DNA of 64,000 nt from NCBI GenBank assembly GCA_013397115.1, contig VWZW01001650.1, forward strand, positions 74,550-138,549, written 5' to 3'. Shown piece after piece: positions 25,301 through 36,494 of this stretch. This DNA is from Edolisoma coerulescens. Lineage: Eukaryota > Chordata > Aves > Passeriformes > Campephagidae. Made by a program: the position numbers and the translations under genes. Below the pieces are notes generated by a model. It saw nothing but the letters and a program-made list of their open reading frames with translations, did no database searches and was not told where the DNA came from. How positions within the stretch are numbered: the first letter of the stretch is position 1; the number at the start of each line of letters is the position of its first letter.

Positions 25301-28300
25301 AATGAAATGTGAACTATATTCACACAGTAAAACAGTACTTGCAAGGATTTGATAATCCTGTCTAACTCTGTTTTAAGATCAGCTGTTAATTTTTTCCATT
25401 GATGAGTGACAGTAGTAAGCATGTTTTTAAAGCTAAATGAACCTTAGCATTTATTTGCCACTGAAAAGTATAATTTTTGCAAGTGAAATCCTTTAACTCT
25501 TTGATTAGGACTTTGAAACCAAGTCAATACTGCTAAGTTAAGACTTCAGTTTCATTTACATTATTTGTGAAACTTGGAAGAAGTACAAAAGAGCTTTGTG
25601 TATACTGAAGGCATTCAGAATTCAGCTTCCACAACATTATATATATGATAGTTTATTCCTTAACTGGCTGATGAAATGACTTCTAAGTTCGTTTTTCATA
25701 ACTTAAACTTGAGAGTGTAAAGATCTATAGGTGCAGTGTTGTCAAGGGGCCACTTATTCTTTTAGGCTGATGTAAAATAAACAGAGGAATATAAAAAAAT
25801 TAAAATACTGTTTTCCAGTATTTAAGTGAGTCTGCACAGTCATTCATTCATTCATCTCCAGTAAAGTTCTGTGTTAGTTCTTGAGGAACACTCCTTGTAG
25901 GCTTAAACACAAACTTTCCTATTAGTACAATAAAAACCAAGGGATCTTAGCTCAAACTTTCTAATTGTTCCTTTTAAATATTAGGTGGTACTTCGCTATG
26001 ATTTCAGTGTCTGGAATCTTTTCTGTTACCTTTTCTGTGATATTTGCCTACGTAGCTGATGTAACACAAGAACATGAAAGAACTACAGCCTACGGACTGG
26101 TAAGATATGGTCACCTTGGGAAAAAAGTCAGGTTATGACCTTCACATTGAACTCGTGTTTTGATGTACAGATTGTTTCCTGATTAATGTAAAGATGTTGA
26201 TAAAGGGATGAACCATGGCTCAAGACACTACGTTAGAGTTCAGGCAGTGAACAGACTGCTGTGTACTTATGGGAACAAAAAATGTTTGACAACTTGCATA
26301 GAGGGCATGTGTAAGAAAGAATGGCTTTATGTTTTGCAAACAAAACATTTGATGTTAAAGACAATGCAAGTAATTTAATCTAGCAATAGTTTTCAATTAC
26401 CTGTAAGTTGCACTTCTAGTTCATGTGACTTCTTTTTAGTATGGAATGGCTTTTTCTAAAGTCAGACCAGTGAGGAAGGATGAAAATGCATAAAAGAGTA
26501 TTTTTAGTAACTTAGTCATGGTGTTTCTTAATTATCAAAAGACAAGGAAAATAATTTAGTTAGTACAAACTAGTCCTGTCAGTGGTAATATAATTCCTGC
26601 TTAGTTTACTTTCCTAATATCTATATTACCTTAGGTTTTGGAGGTCTATTGGTAGATGTCCTTAGCCTTTGGACTTCTTTTAGGCAGGCATTTAAACATA
26701 CTGACAACTTTTTCAGTCAAATCACTTCATAATTAGAAAACAAAATAAAGATTTCAGTCTATTTGAAAGTAAGAGCCATTTTCCTTTGAGCCAAACCTGA
26801 TCTTGGACTGCAAATCCTGTCTAGTATGGTGTGCTGTTGAGGAGGCTGTAGAAACTGTTATTTGGGACCCATGTTTACTGTCATAAATGATGTGTGGTTT
26901 ATTTAATTTTTTTATGTTTTGTTTGGGTTATTTACTTGAATTTTTACCACTGTGTTTTTAAAATCACACTTCTGGGGGAGGGGTGGTGGTAGTGAGCAAG
27001 TTACTTCATTTTTCTGTAATGGCAGAGTAACCACTTTGATGAGTTTTTAAACTGTTGTACATAGGTATCTGCCACCTTTGCAGCAAGTTTGGTAACTAGT
27101 CCTGCCATTGGAGCATACCTGTCTGCCAGCTACGGAGATAGTCTGGTTGTACTGGTGGCCACATTGGTGGCTGTTGTGGACATCTGCTTCATCCTGATAG
27201 CTGTACCAGAATCTCTGCCGGAAAAAATAAGACCTGCTTCATGGGGATCTTCTATATCGTGGGAGCAGGCAGATCCTTTTGCAGTAAGATGCACTTCAAT
27301 AAGTAATTATTAAATATTTGATGATTAATAAGTAATAATTATTAGTTGCAGTTCGTAAGCTTGAGAAATCTTCAATCTTACTGGTAGCTTGACTACATTA
27401 TACCATAGTCTCTGTTCTCTGCTCTTGCCCATAAAGATCTAACTACATTTAAAAAACAAAATCAAACCAAACTTTGTGGATTAAATAATTCTAGATTTGA
27501 AAATAATGTTTGGTGTGAAATCCAAAGGAACAATACTTTACTTTTCTAGCTTATGTAGTCTATTTTATTGCAAAGAGAAATGCTGAATTCTTACACCTCA
27601 AAAGCCAGTATTTTAATGTTTTACATATTCACTTTACAGTTGTACTTTTGGCAGTATCCCCCACTCTTGACTTCCACTTTTAGTTATATGTGATTTCTTT
27701 CTAATAGAGAATGGGTTTATAAAGCCTGATTTTTTATAGGCATGTATAGGAAGGGCTAAAACATACCATGCAGTCTTGTTCACTTACTCACACTTACTCA
27801 CTTAATATATGTTTATGTTACACCTTAGTATCTTAAGAAAGGAAGGAGTGATTTTTCTACATGAGATCTATCCTACTGGGAACTGGTTGGGAATATTGAG
27901 AGATGAATGACATGCTTGAAAGACTGAAGTTACAGAATTTGTTTTCCACAGTTTATTTGCTCCTTAAAGTAATTAATATAATCAGTGAACAAGTGTAAGA
28001 AGTGTATATTATTTGCTAGCATCTTTGAAAACAAATTATTATTATGGAGATCCATTAGAAGATGTTATACATTTCCCTTACTATTATATACTGCTGTTTT
28101 TGGGGAATAGTTTTGATTTGGCACTGAACAGTAGCTTCAAAAATCTTAATGGAAACTTTGCCAAAGAATTGGATCCCCAAACGGTATAGAATGAGATTGT
28201 TTGTGACTTAAGGTTCAACTTAACAGTTCCATGTGTAATTGTTCTTACGTGTATGGATGCACAAAAAAGGGGAATCTATCTTCTTCTTTCTTTATGCTTT

Positions 28301-31300
28301 CATTAGAGTTTGTACCAATGTTTCAATACCTGCTCTGTTCTTTTGTTTTACAGTCTCTGAAGAAGGTTAGAAAAGATCCTACAGTTCTCCCGATCTGCAT
28401 TACAGTGTTGTTCTCATATCTGCCTGAGGCTGGCCAGTATTCTAGTTTCTTTCTGTACTTGAGACAGGTAAATGTTGGTGTCTTCACATTTTACTAAGGA
28501 TGTTTAAATAAGTATTCCCTATGACCTCTTTCTTGTTACAGAATTTGCTCAGAGACCTGCTTTCTGGCAAAGTAAAGCTTTAAAATTAAAGGCAGGGTGC
28601 TTTGCTAAGCCAGGAAATGAGTAACACTTGACTCCTGATGCATAAACCTGATGCAATATCTTAAGCACGTGTTAACCTTAAGCAGGTCTTGGTTCTCATT
28701 TAGTGCAGCAGTTTCTGGGTCTGTCTTGAGGTGAGATCTTGCCTGTTGAAGACCTATGGTGTTTGTGGGAAGGACAGAGAACTTCAGTTTCCAGATCCAT
28801 GACTTCCTCTGTCTCCTTTTTTTAAGGCAGTTTTTTTTTCTTTATAGTTTTCTTGGCAAAGAGTCAACTTAAGGATTATCCTTGAAAGTGGACACTTCCT
28901 GTATGGATCCTGTATAGATCTAGAGTATAAGCAGGGATGAGTGCTTTCATTGAGAAGATACTCTCGGCTAGTAATTGTCCTGGGTTGTGTTTGTCATTTG
29001 TTTTACGCAATTTCTGCTTCTCTTCAGATTATAGGCTTTGGATCTGCTAGCATTGCAGCATTTATAGCTGTGGTGGGCATTCTGTCCATAATAGCTCAGG
29101 TAAGTTTTATTCTTTATAGTGCTTCATTTAAGCTTGTCTAAAAACTTTTTACATGCTCTAGTATGCCAGCGTATCTTGCATTCACTAGATGTTGTATTCA
29201 TGATACAGTCTGCATAAATTTCTTGCTTTGTATCAGCTTTCCTTAGAAATACTGGATCTGGACATCAGAAAAATAAAATTTGCTAAACTTGGATCAGTAA
29301 ATTCACTGGAACTCTGACTTAGAAGCATTAAAAGGATGCAGGAAGTTCGTTACTAAATGCAAGGCATTCTGAAAGGAAAATGCGTTACTTTGAATAAAAG
29401 TCATGCTATGTGCACCTATTCAATTGGCTTCTGCTATCAAACTTGCGTACAAGCAAGACCTGATGTTTCCAGGGTTGCTTAGGCTCATCATGGAGGCTGA
29501 GGAGCTGTGAGGCCTTGGTATCTTCTTGTCGTATTTCTTAACTGGCAACAGTGAGCTGATTTTTCAACATCCTTTATGTCTTTTGTAAATCAAAGAATTT
29601 TTATGATGTGATCTTTGGTATCTTTATGGATACAGTTTGTCTTCCTGTTTTGATAACAAGAAGAGGAATGGCACATAGAGTATGTTGTAACCTTGTTGCC
29701 ATTCTTAGTAGAACGAAGGTCTTACTGTTTTGATGTAAACAATACATTCATCAATGTTTGCCAGTTTTACTGGTGTCAGTTGTGGCCTTCATTAGCAGTT
29801 CAAGTAATTATTTTAATCCTTGTGCTGTGGTTTGTTCTGAGGCTGTTGTGTGCACTCATATTTGCCAGTCATACTTTATGCAGACCAGTATTTTTGCTAA
29901 AAATCTCTAAGATGGCTTCCCTTCTGGTTTATAATTTTCAGTGTTAAAATGAGGAAAATCTATTGATTTTTGAGTTCTTTGAAGAATACAGCTTACTGAA
30001 ATAATCTTTGCTTATTGACATAATCTTTGCTTCATAAATACTGATTTGTGTTGGCACGTTGGATATCTCCAGAAAGAACTGAACACGTAAAGGTAGAATT
30101 ACTGTATGTTTTTCTATGTAGCATTCAAACTAAAAATGAGAAACAAGAAAGCTGGGGTGGGTGGTTGACCTTGGATGGGTGCCAAGTGCCCACCAAGCTG
30201 CTCCAACATTCCCCTTCCCAGCCAGACAGGGAAGAGAAATTAAGGTAAAAACCAACCTTAGGTGGAGATAAGACAGTTTATTAAAGTAAAAGCAAAAGTT
30301 TAGGTGTGCACAAGCAAAGAGGGAAAAAAAAAAGGTTTCTTTTCTGCTTCCCATCAGCTAGCAGTGCTGGGCCACTTCCTAGGAAGCAGGGCTTCAGCAC
30401 ACACAGTGATGCCTTGAGAGACTACTTAGAAACAGAGACTAGGCAGGAATAAGGGAGTAAAGGTAGGTATTTATTTGAAAGGCTTTTAGGGGTACTCCNC
30501 TTCAGGTACATGTAGCTCTGGAAGGCAAAGACCATAAATAACAAATGCCCCATTCCTCCTCCTTTCCTTTAACTCTTATATCTGAGCTGATGCCATATGG
30601 AATGAGTTATCCCTTTGGTCAGTTTGGGTCAGCTGGCTGAGTTTTGTCTCCTCCCAGGATCTTGCCCATTCCCAGTCTACTGATGTGGGGGGAATGTTGA
30701 GAGACAGCGCTGATGCTCTGCCAGTGCTGCTCAGCAGTAGCCAAAGCACTGGTGTGTTATCAACACCTTTCCAGCTACCCACAGACCCGTGAAGGTTGCT
30801 GTGGGAAAATTAGCTCCATCTCAGCCAGACCCAATACAATCAGGAAGAGGGACAAGACGAGAGGAAGTGTATTCTGCTCTGCAGTCCTGGTTCCTTTTCT
30901 CTGTATTTTTGCTGAAACATTGGTGAGTTTCTCCTTTTAAACAAAAATGCGTGCTCCATTAACTGAGTCAAGTTGTCCATGTGGACTTTGCTTTACCAGG
31001 AAGTGTCTTGCTTCTTGCCATGCTTCTTGCTGTTGTGTCTGAACTGGGATCTCCTTCCCCCTTATCAGTAACACTTCTAACAAATAGAAATACTGATCTT
31101 TGGTTAGGATTAGCTTCCATGTTCAAATGAAAAGGTCGTATCAGTGGTATAAAGAGTCAGCAGAAATGTTCCTTTGGCCTAGGAACTGGCCTTGGCCAAA
31201 TTTCAGTGTATGTGATGAAGATGACAAAGCAGCAGGATTTACTTGTAAGTTTAAATGTAAATTTCCACAATAATTCAGCTGACCTAAGGAATTTACTTTT

Positions 31301-34300
31301 TTCTGAGCTAATAGTCTTTTTTTCTCTAGTATTTGTAGATACTGGTAGATTCAAGTCATGTCCAGCCTGCACTATCTTAGCTCGGTAGCAGCTTTTGTTT
31401 TGTGGAGTGCTCTAGTCTGTAATAAAGTAGGTTTGTAGAGGTGAAAATGAAAGCCTGTTTGCATTGGAAATAGACACTGACATCTAATGTACATAGAGAA
31501 GGCAATACATATGCTTCTCAATGTCCCGAAGTAGTAAACCTTTAAGAGTTAAGAATATCTGTACATTAAATGTTGAAATGACTTACCTGTATTTTGGACT
31601 TAATAGAGGGGAAGTAAGAGGACAAATGGTATGAATTTCCTCACTGTTTGAAAGGTCTTCTGAATTACTTTGCATGGGAGAAACTACTTTAGCAGTCTGA
31701 CTTTTTAAAACAACTTTTGGTTGAACCAATTTCTCTTGCAGACTGTGTTTCTCAGTATCTTGATGAGATCTATAGGGAACAAAAACACAGTTCTCCTCGG
31801 CCTTGGCTTTCAGATCTTTCAGCTGGCTTGGTATGGTTTTGGATCTCAGCCTTGGTAAGCATACATTTTAGTATGTACACACCTGTAAAGGAAGTGAAAG
31901 GTCTTTTTCCAAGAAATTCTGCTATTTAATTCTGTTTTCATGGGTATTTAAGTGTTCTGTGAATTAAGCATTCCCATTTTCATTACGCTACCAAAATTTG
32001 GTCTGTATTTTGCATATGTGGGAATGATAGAATTTCCTGTACTTACAGCCCTTTTGCAAATGGAGTCTTTGCAACATTTTGGTCCACCGGGTGTTAAGTC
32101 TATGAATGTGGTTAAGACCTTTTCTTAAACTCACAAGCTCATAAGTAACATGTTCTGTCTTGTAATTCCACTGGATCTATTTTATCCGTTAGGTACTGGA
32201 CCTATACTTGTTTTTGTTTTTTTAACATATTCTCATACTCTTAACTGTATTTGGTCTTAGAAACTTTTTAGAGTTTCTTCTGTTGGAAAAACTGTCTGTA
32301 AGTAGAGACAACTAGAACCATAAGCTAGAACAACTTCTTTACCAAGAAGAAGAAAGTCCTGAGAGAGATGAGGGATGCTTGTTGCTTATCAGAGCACTTC
32401 CCAGTCAGTTGTAGAAGACAGGGAATTGCCTCACTAGGATATGCTGGGAAATTGTTCCTTTGTACAGCGCTTGGAGGGGAAAGCCCACTTCACTCCCATT
32501 CCCCTCTTCTTCTCTGCTAGGATAGAGTCAAATCAAATGTGCTTCTGTTCCATCAAGTTCAGAATAATGTGTGGGAGGGGAGTAGGAAGATAACCAAATA
32601 ATTTCCAGTCTCCAGGTGTTTTAATAAGAACATTTTGAAAGGGCATTAAGTGTTAAATAAGGGTGCCCTTGCAGCTCTTTTGGTAGTGTGGGGAATAATT
32701 ATAAGGGCAGTCTCATTTTTAATCCGAATTATGTATTTAATACAGGATGATGTGGGCAGCGGGAGCTGTAGCAGCGATGTCAAGCATTACATTCCCAGCA
32801 ATTAGTGCTCTGGTTTCACGAAATGCAGAGGCAGACCAACAAGGTGAGTATTGGATCAATTGCTGTTTACGCATCAGACTGCTTTCTTGTCTAGAAAGCA
32901 GAAGGGTTATCTAGATGTACATTTCAAGTTATCTTTGTGAGTTTTCACTTGGCAGTACCTGTGGAAGTCTGCAAATCTATGTAGAGAGGAAGGAAGTGCA
33001 CTAATTCATCATATTTGCATTGTGAAATACATAATTTCTGATGAGCTACTTCTTTTCTTTCTGTAAAAGTACTACAAAAGCAACAAAAGCTTTCTCTCTT
33101 TTTCTTTTCCTTTTATTATATGCAGTATTCTCTAAGTAGATAGTGAGGATTAATGTAACAATACTACCTTTCTAATTGCACATTTTACCAGGTTGAAATA
33201 AATGTATGCAAGAAGCTTTATTTTTTGTAGAGAAGTTGGCCCTATTTGATACCATACTTCAGATCTTCAAGGAATAGAAAAGGAAGCCAAAATAACCAGT
33301 TAATCTGAGAAAACACAAAATTTACTGGTTTTGATGTGAAAATCAATGTACAATCAGAAATTACTCCTCCTTTAAAGTGAAATGAGAGGAGGAGTCATCA
33401 CAAATTAAAACATGGGTATATAAGAACTGAATTTAGTGTTCTCTTTAAAAACTGCTGTACATGTAAATTTTAAGTATCAGTTATACTTTAGCATTGTACA
33501 ACATGAAGTTAGGTAAATGCAATTCACCTGAGAAGTACAAAGGAGATGCTATTGCCGGAGGTGGATTTCTGTTGAAAGATGCAAAAGATAGTATTTTACT
33601 TGGGTTTTTTTAATTATTCCCCTCTCCCTCATTTTTTTTTTAGAGACATTTTAAAGATTTTTAAAGGACTTGATTGCTGTTTATATCAGGAAATAACCAG
33701 TTTAGTTAAGCTGACAGAGGCCATTGAACTTTGATTTTACATAGAGGAAACTGGTGTTAATAGCTAAGGCTTTCAATAGTTTCCAGACTGAGGTTTTGCC
33801 ACCTAGTGGCATGAAGATTTTAAACTTTCATGTCATCAACCTATGAAGTAAAAACTTGCACAGCTATCTTTTTTGCGTATTTTCTTTCCTTCCATTTTAC
33901 AAGTTACTGCCTTAAGAACAAAGCAGATTATTAATATTGTAAAATGGCATTTTTTACACTCTTATTATGTAAAGTTAGTATCATCAAAACATTTTTTGCA
34001 CTGTTGTCACAATCACTTAATGAAGTCGAAACAGAAATACACCTGTAACACTTTGATTAATCGAGCTTTAAAAAGAAGCCGGTGTAAAACTGCAGCCAGT
34101 CAAGTATTGTGGATTTACTGCTGAACACTTAATCTACTGCCCTGAGTAAGTTACTTTGTATTTAAATAAATAGTGGTCACAATTTGTGCGTATTTTCCCA
34201 ATCATGGTTCTTAACACTTAGGTACATTACTCTAAATTTCACTTGAAAATAAATTCAATGGGTACCACATTTAAGCTCTGCTATCTTTGCTATCTTCATT

Positions 34301-36494
34301 GTAGGCCTTGGGTGAGAGTGGAGGAACTCTAATATAAAAAATTAAACCTGCACATAAATTTTGTAATCATAATAATGAAACATTATATAATAATAAAAAT
34401 CATTATGCTTCCAGTAATCTCCAGGTATAGTGACAGAACTATGATGATGCAGAGGATTATTTTAATCTGACAGATTTGTCTTCAATGTACTTCTTACATC
34501 TTAGAATGTAGAAATAATTATGATATGATCTATTTTGGAACAATTATTAGAATACACTCAGCGCTTTTTGCTCTGAGCATTTCTTTCTTGCTTAAAAAAA
34601 TAAACCTACTCTTTTTGGTTTTTTTTCCTCATTAGGTGTTGTGCAAGGAATAATAACTGGAGTAAGAGGACTGTGCAATGGCCTGGGACCAGCACTATAT
34701 GGCTTTATTTTCTTTCTCTTCCATGTGGAACTCAATGAATTGCTACCTGATAACACTTCTGAAAAAAAAACAAAGCAAAATCCCAGTGATAAGGTAAGTT
34801 CAAAATTTGGTGTGCAATTTTCAGCGTAGAACTCATTAGGTCAGAAATCTGTCTTCTTTTTGGTTGATTTAGAATCTTCATGTCTTATTCTTAAACTCCG
34901 TAATTCTCACTTTTCAGTTTTATTAAATTATTAAGATAGCTCATAATTTAAATGTGATAGTAAATATTTAGATTTACAGTAGTAGCAGCATTGGTTTCAG
35001 TATTGTAACAGTACCAGGTAACTTCTTTTGATGTAAATTTACTGGAGCTAAAGTTTGAGTGAAGTTGCATCATTATAATTATCCACAGGAAGCCCTTACA
35101 CCAAACAGTGGAGTTGCAGGCTGTGTTGGAGAGTAATAATAACACTTGGTGATGCAATGAGCAAGGACAGCTTTTGAAAGATTTTTGCTCCCTTCAGTGA
35201 AACCACAATTGTGTAATACTCAAAAACTTCTCAGATGAATTAGCTGTTATATTACAAATGAGGGTATATTAATTTGTGGAAGTTCATTACTTTAAGTATT
35301 TGTGTGTGTAGCACCTCTTGAAGATTTAATATCATTAAGATACATTTTTGGTATGTTACCATCAGCTGAAAATTTAGGCCTCTGATTGGAACAAGAATTG
35401 AGGCAAGGGAAATAACCCTGTCACTGTATGCTTCTGTTCAGCTGCTTTCCCACTTCATTTGAGAATAGCTTCCTACATTTAATTTCGTAGAATAAAAGTA
35501 CGCTTTTATTGACAAGTTTCATCTTCTGATTTTTATCTAGTTTTAGTTTACACCGATAAAGAAAAGTTATTAGAGATTAAAAAAACCTGCTGGATTGTTG
35601 ACACTTTTCTTTTGTAGAGGTTTGTCAACAAACTTGGCTGATTTAAAATTTATCTTAAAACCTTCCTGGTGTTTATTTTCAGTTGGGGCTATGAAATGTG
35701 GGTAAGTTTTGTTTTTAAATTTTAAAATAAACTGCTTAGAAGCAAGAGAGAATAACTCCAAATACTAAGTTATCATACATGAAGAATGTGTCTGCAGTAA
35801 GAATCGTAGGTACTACATAGTCTGCTGTTACTTTGCTCACTCATTGATTGTTTTTTCGGGATGCTTGTTTATTTCAACTTGATTCTAGAGTATCTCAGCC
35901 ATGGAAAAGTGAAGCTAAGATATATTGAGTATTTGTACTTCTGGATGTTAAAACCTTACTCAGTTAATCTTCAGAGGAGTCTTGTTGATTTAACAGACAT
36001 GTCACCTAAAGAAAAAAAATTACAAAAAAGCATCAGTCAATATCTTTTTCATTTGCTAGGGAATCATATTGCCAATTGACAATTTTATGTGTTTCTGGTT
36101 TTTAGATCAGTGTGGAGATCAGGTGAGGAATTTGTGGGGATTGTAGATGCAGATAGGAACCTGTTTGCAAAAATTTTATAGTCACCATAAATATGTCTCT
36201 TATGATCTCCTGCCTTAGTGGTGTAGTTCATAATGCAGAAGTCAATGTCTGAAACTTCATGAATTCTTTATTATGCTTGCTTTTCTGTAGAGAGCGATCA
36301 TTCCTGGTCCACCATTCCTGGTTGGAGCGTGCATTGTTCTTCTGGCTTTTCTAGTCGCCTTATTTATTCCTGAGAACAGCAAAGCCAGCAGTACCAAAAA
36401 ACACAGCAACAGCATCAGCAGTAGTCTGAGTAACAACCTAGACCAAAGTAATGAAGAGGACATTGAACCGTTGCTGCAGGATAGCAGTGTATGA
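7144..36494 (+). CDS. MFSD14B: MFSD14B (HIATL1), major facilitator superfamily protein, 12 coding exons
   Basis: Full coding region, joined from 7144-7317, 19526-19621, 22705-22767, 24984-25111, 25985-26099, 27065-27283, 28354-28467, 29028-29099, 31742-31854, 32746-32843, 34636-34793 and 36291-36494. It totals 1554 bases including TGA, or 517 residues; human MFSD14B is about 506. Every junction is GT-AG and phases agree. Twelve membrane segments fit roughly residues 67-88, 102-124, 133-150, 155-178, 193-216, 217-240, 276-300, 306-335, 342-365, 366-389, 402-430 and 453-478. MFS motif A, GALSDAWGRK, is at 123-132. The choice of MFSD14B over the paralogue MFSD14A rests on IGFGSASIAAF in TM8 and the C-terminal EEDIEPLLQDSS. 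Family members are transporter-like proteins of intracellular membranes with no firmly settled substrate. The tail carries an acidic dileucine, DIEPLL (507-512). An internal Met44 is an alternative start. Confidence 0.93.
10231..10587 (+). mobile_element. LTR of an avian endogenous retrovirus (intron 1)
   Basis: This block has text I recognise from a common bird LTR: GGAGACCAAACATCCTGG near the start, CTCAAAATGGGAGATCCA in the middle, and GGATCCTTAAATACCGAGG followed by CTGGCTTTTAATTTTAAGAC near the end. Candidate TG and CA termini are at 10231 and 10587. It is in the same orientation as the host gene. No internal viral genes are next to it, so it is a solo LTR. Termini and family are approximate. 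Confidence 0.5.
12978..13098 (+). repeat. T/G-rich low-complexity tract
   Basis: Long T runs alternate with GT and TTTG units (for example TTTGTTTGTTTGTTTAC near 13068). It is simple-sequence DNA without unit regularity. Confidence 0.8.
14300..14460 (-). mobile_element. Old CR1 3'-end remnant
   Basis: Diverged text follows the order of an antisense CR1 3' end. An 'agaat...' box is followed by a TCTGGAAAGGCACTTTAGGG box, then CCAGGACAGGGTCAGC, CTGAGCAGGTTGCCTAAGG and CCAGTTGGATATTGAA. Similarity is clear in order but low in identity, so this is an old insertion. Confidence 0.5.
17483..18720 (-). mobile_element. CR1 LINE, 3' half with reverse-transcriptase remnant
   Basis: The antisense 3' end begins near 17483. 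Further right, the - strand is open from 18558 to 18019 and encodes the RT palm region: TSGVPQGSTLRPVVFNIF at about 18470-18415, then DDTKLC, then LDKLEKLAPKN. Beyond that, YLDF-CKAFNTVPHDTLIS appears near 18640-18585 in another frame. The element is 5'-truncated near 18720, inside the reverse transcriptase. It lies antisense to MFSD14B within intron 1, about 800 bp before exon 2. Confidence 0.88.
19526..19621 (+). CDS. MFSD14B: MFSD14B coding exon 2 (residues 59-90)
   Basis: The acceptor TTCCTTCTTAG is followed by CAACAAGGT, and the donor is ACG/GTAAGT. The exon is 96 bases, phase 0 on both sides. It encodes QQGIGRPSVYHAV and the first membrane helix, ending LLTTPMLT. PSVYHA(V)VVIFLEFFAWGLL is a signature of the MFSD14 family. 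Intron 2 (3.1 kb) follows and contains nothing I recognise. Confidence 0.95.
22705..22767 (+). CDS. MFSD14B: MFSD14B coding exon 3 (residues 91-111)
   Basis: A 63-base microexon-like coding exon, phase 0 on both sides, with acceptor CCCCCCGTTCAG and donor AAG/GTAAGA. It encodes VLHETFPHHTFLMNGLIQGV plus K, the loop after TM1 and the start of TM2. It is too short to stand out as an open frame. It was found by the family sequence. Intron 3 (2.2 kb) has nothing recognised. Confidence 0.95.
24984..25111 (+). CDS. MFSD14B: MFSD14B coding exon 4 (residues 112-153 and part of 154)
   Basis: Acceptor TTTTGTCCCAG and donor TG/GTAAGT; the exon ends two bases into Trp154. It encodes the rest of TM2, MFS motif A (GALSDAWGRK, residues 123-132) on the short cytosolic loop, and TM3 with FFTCVPIPLMRISPW. 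The motif's Asp127, Gly130, Arg131 and Lys132 are all intact, which argues for a functional carrier fold. Intron 4 is 873 bases with a short CATT repeat at 25841-25854. Confidence 0.96.
25985..26099 (+). CDS. MFSD14B: MFSD14B coding exon 5 (residues 154-192)
   Basis: Acceptor AAATATTAG; the first base completes Trp154. The exon encodes WWYFAMISVSGIFSVTF, TM4 and the cytosolic AYVADVTQEHERTTAYGL segment. The QEHER stretch is a conserved family loop. Donor CTG/GTAAGA in phase 0. Intron 5 is 965 bases with nothing recognised. Confidence 0.95.
27065..27283 (+). CDS. MFSD14B: MFSD14B coding exon 6 (residues 193-265)
   Basis: Acceptor TTGTACATAG and donor GCA/GTAAGA, phase 0 on both sides, 73 codons. 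It covers TM5 (VSATFAASLVTSPAIGAYLS), TM6 (SLVVLVATLVAVVDICFIL) and the start of the central cytosolic loop with VPESLPEKIRPASWG and SWEQADPFA. All are recognisable MFSD14 sequences. Intron 6 is 1.07 kb with nothing recognised. Confidence 0.96.
28354..28467 (+). CDS. MFSD14B: MFSD14B coding exon 7 (residues 266-303)
   Basis: Acceptor TTTTGTTTTACAG and donor CAG/GTAAAT, phase 0, 38 codons. It encodes SLKKVRKDPTVLPICITV and TM7 with LPEAGQYSSFFLYLRQ. Residue 278 is proline where, as I recall the mammalian paralogues, leucine is usual. It sits near the membrane entry of TM7. Intron 7 is 560 bases. Confidence 0.95.
29028..29099 (+). CDS. MFSD14B: MFSD14B coding exon 8 (residues 304-327)
   Basis: Acceptor TGCTTCTCTTCAG and donor CAG/GTAAGT, phase 0, 24 codons. 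It encodes IIGFGSASIAAFIAVVGILS and IIAQ, forming TM8. IGFGS-xx-IAAF distinguishes MFSD14B from MFSD14A, which has a KFSPES-type sequence here. Intron 8 (2.6 kb) carries a solo LTR at 30153-30838. Confidence 0.95.
30153..30838 (-). mobile_element. Solo LTR, avian ERVL-like, antisense in intron 8
   Basis: Read on the - strand, the element starts TGTATTGGGTCTGGCTGAG at 30838. It has a TATA-like CAGATATAAGAG near 30580 and an AATAAA near 30470. It ends with the GTGGGCACTTGGCACCCATC-type box and GGTCAACC near 30165. I recognise these as the two ends of a high-copy bird ERVL-type LTR. The left terminus is uncertain (TG at 30153, 30158 or 30162) and no target duplication was seen. The N at 30499 lies inside it. 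It is antisense to MFSD14B, so its own poly(A) signal does not face the gene's transcript. Confidence 0.65.
31742..31854 (+). CDS. MFSD14B: MFSD14B coding exon 9 (residues 328-364 and part of 365)
   Basis: Acceptor TTTCTCTTGCAG and donor TTG/GTAAGC; the exon ends two bases into Trp365. It encodes TVFLSILMRSIGNKNTVLLG and TM9 with GFQIFQLAWYGFGSQPW. The reading frame is not the one opened by the nearby ATG. It is set by phase and family match. Intron 9 is 891 bases with nothing recognised. Confidence 0.95.
32746..32843 (+). CDS. MFSD14B: MFSD14B coding exon 10 (residues 365-397 and part of 398)
   Basis: Acceptor TATTTAATACAG and donor CAAG/GTGAGT. One base completes Trp365 and one base begins Gly398. 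It encodes MMWAAGAVAAMSSITFPAIS and ALVSRNAEADQQ, that is TM10 and the following loop, and matches the family closely. Intron 10 is 1.8 kb with nothing recognised. Confidence 0.96.
34636..34793 (+). CDS. MFSD14B: MFSD14B coding exon 11 (residues 398-450)
   Basis: Acceptor TTTTTCCTCATTAG and donor AAG/GTAAGT. Two bases complete Gly398 and the exon ends in phase 0. It encodes VVQGIITGVRGLCNGLGPAL, YGFIFFLFHVEL (TM11) and a variable, charged lumenal/cytosolic loop rich in Lys, Asn and Ser. The loop is where family members differ most. Intron 11 is 1.5 kb with nothing recognised. Confidence 0.95.
36291..36494 (+). CDS. MFSD14B: MFSD14B coding exon 12 (residues 451-517, stop)
   Basis: Acceptor GCTTTTCTGTAG, 67 codons plus TGA. 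It encodes RAIIPGPPFLVGACIVLLAF, the rest of TM12 (LVALFIPENS), a Ser/Asn/Lys-rich cytosolic tail and the terminal EEDIEPLLQDSSV. DIEPLL (residues 507-512) fits the [DE]xxxL[LI] adaptor-binding motif used for endosomal and lysosomal sorting. The ending matches human MFSD14B rather than MFSD14A. Confidence 0.95.
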   Translation, partial: RAIIPGPPFLVGACIVLLAFLVALFIPENSKASSTKKHSNSISSSLSNNLDQSNEEDIEPLLQDSSV

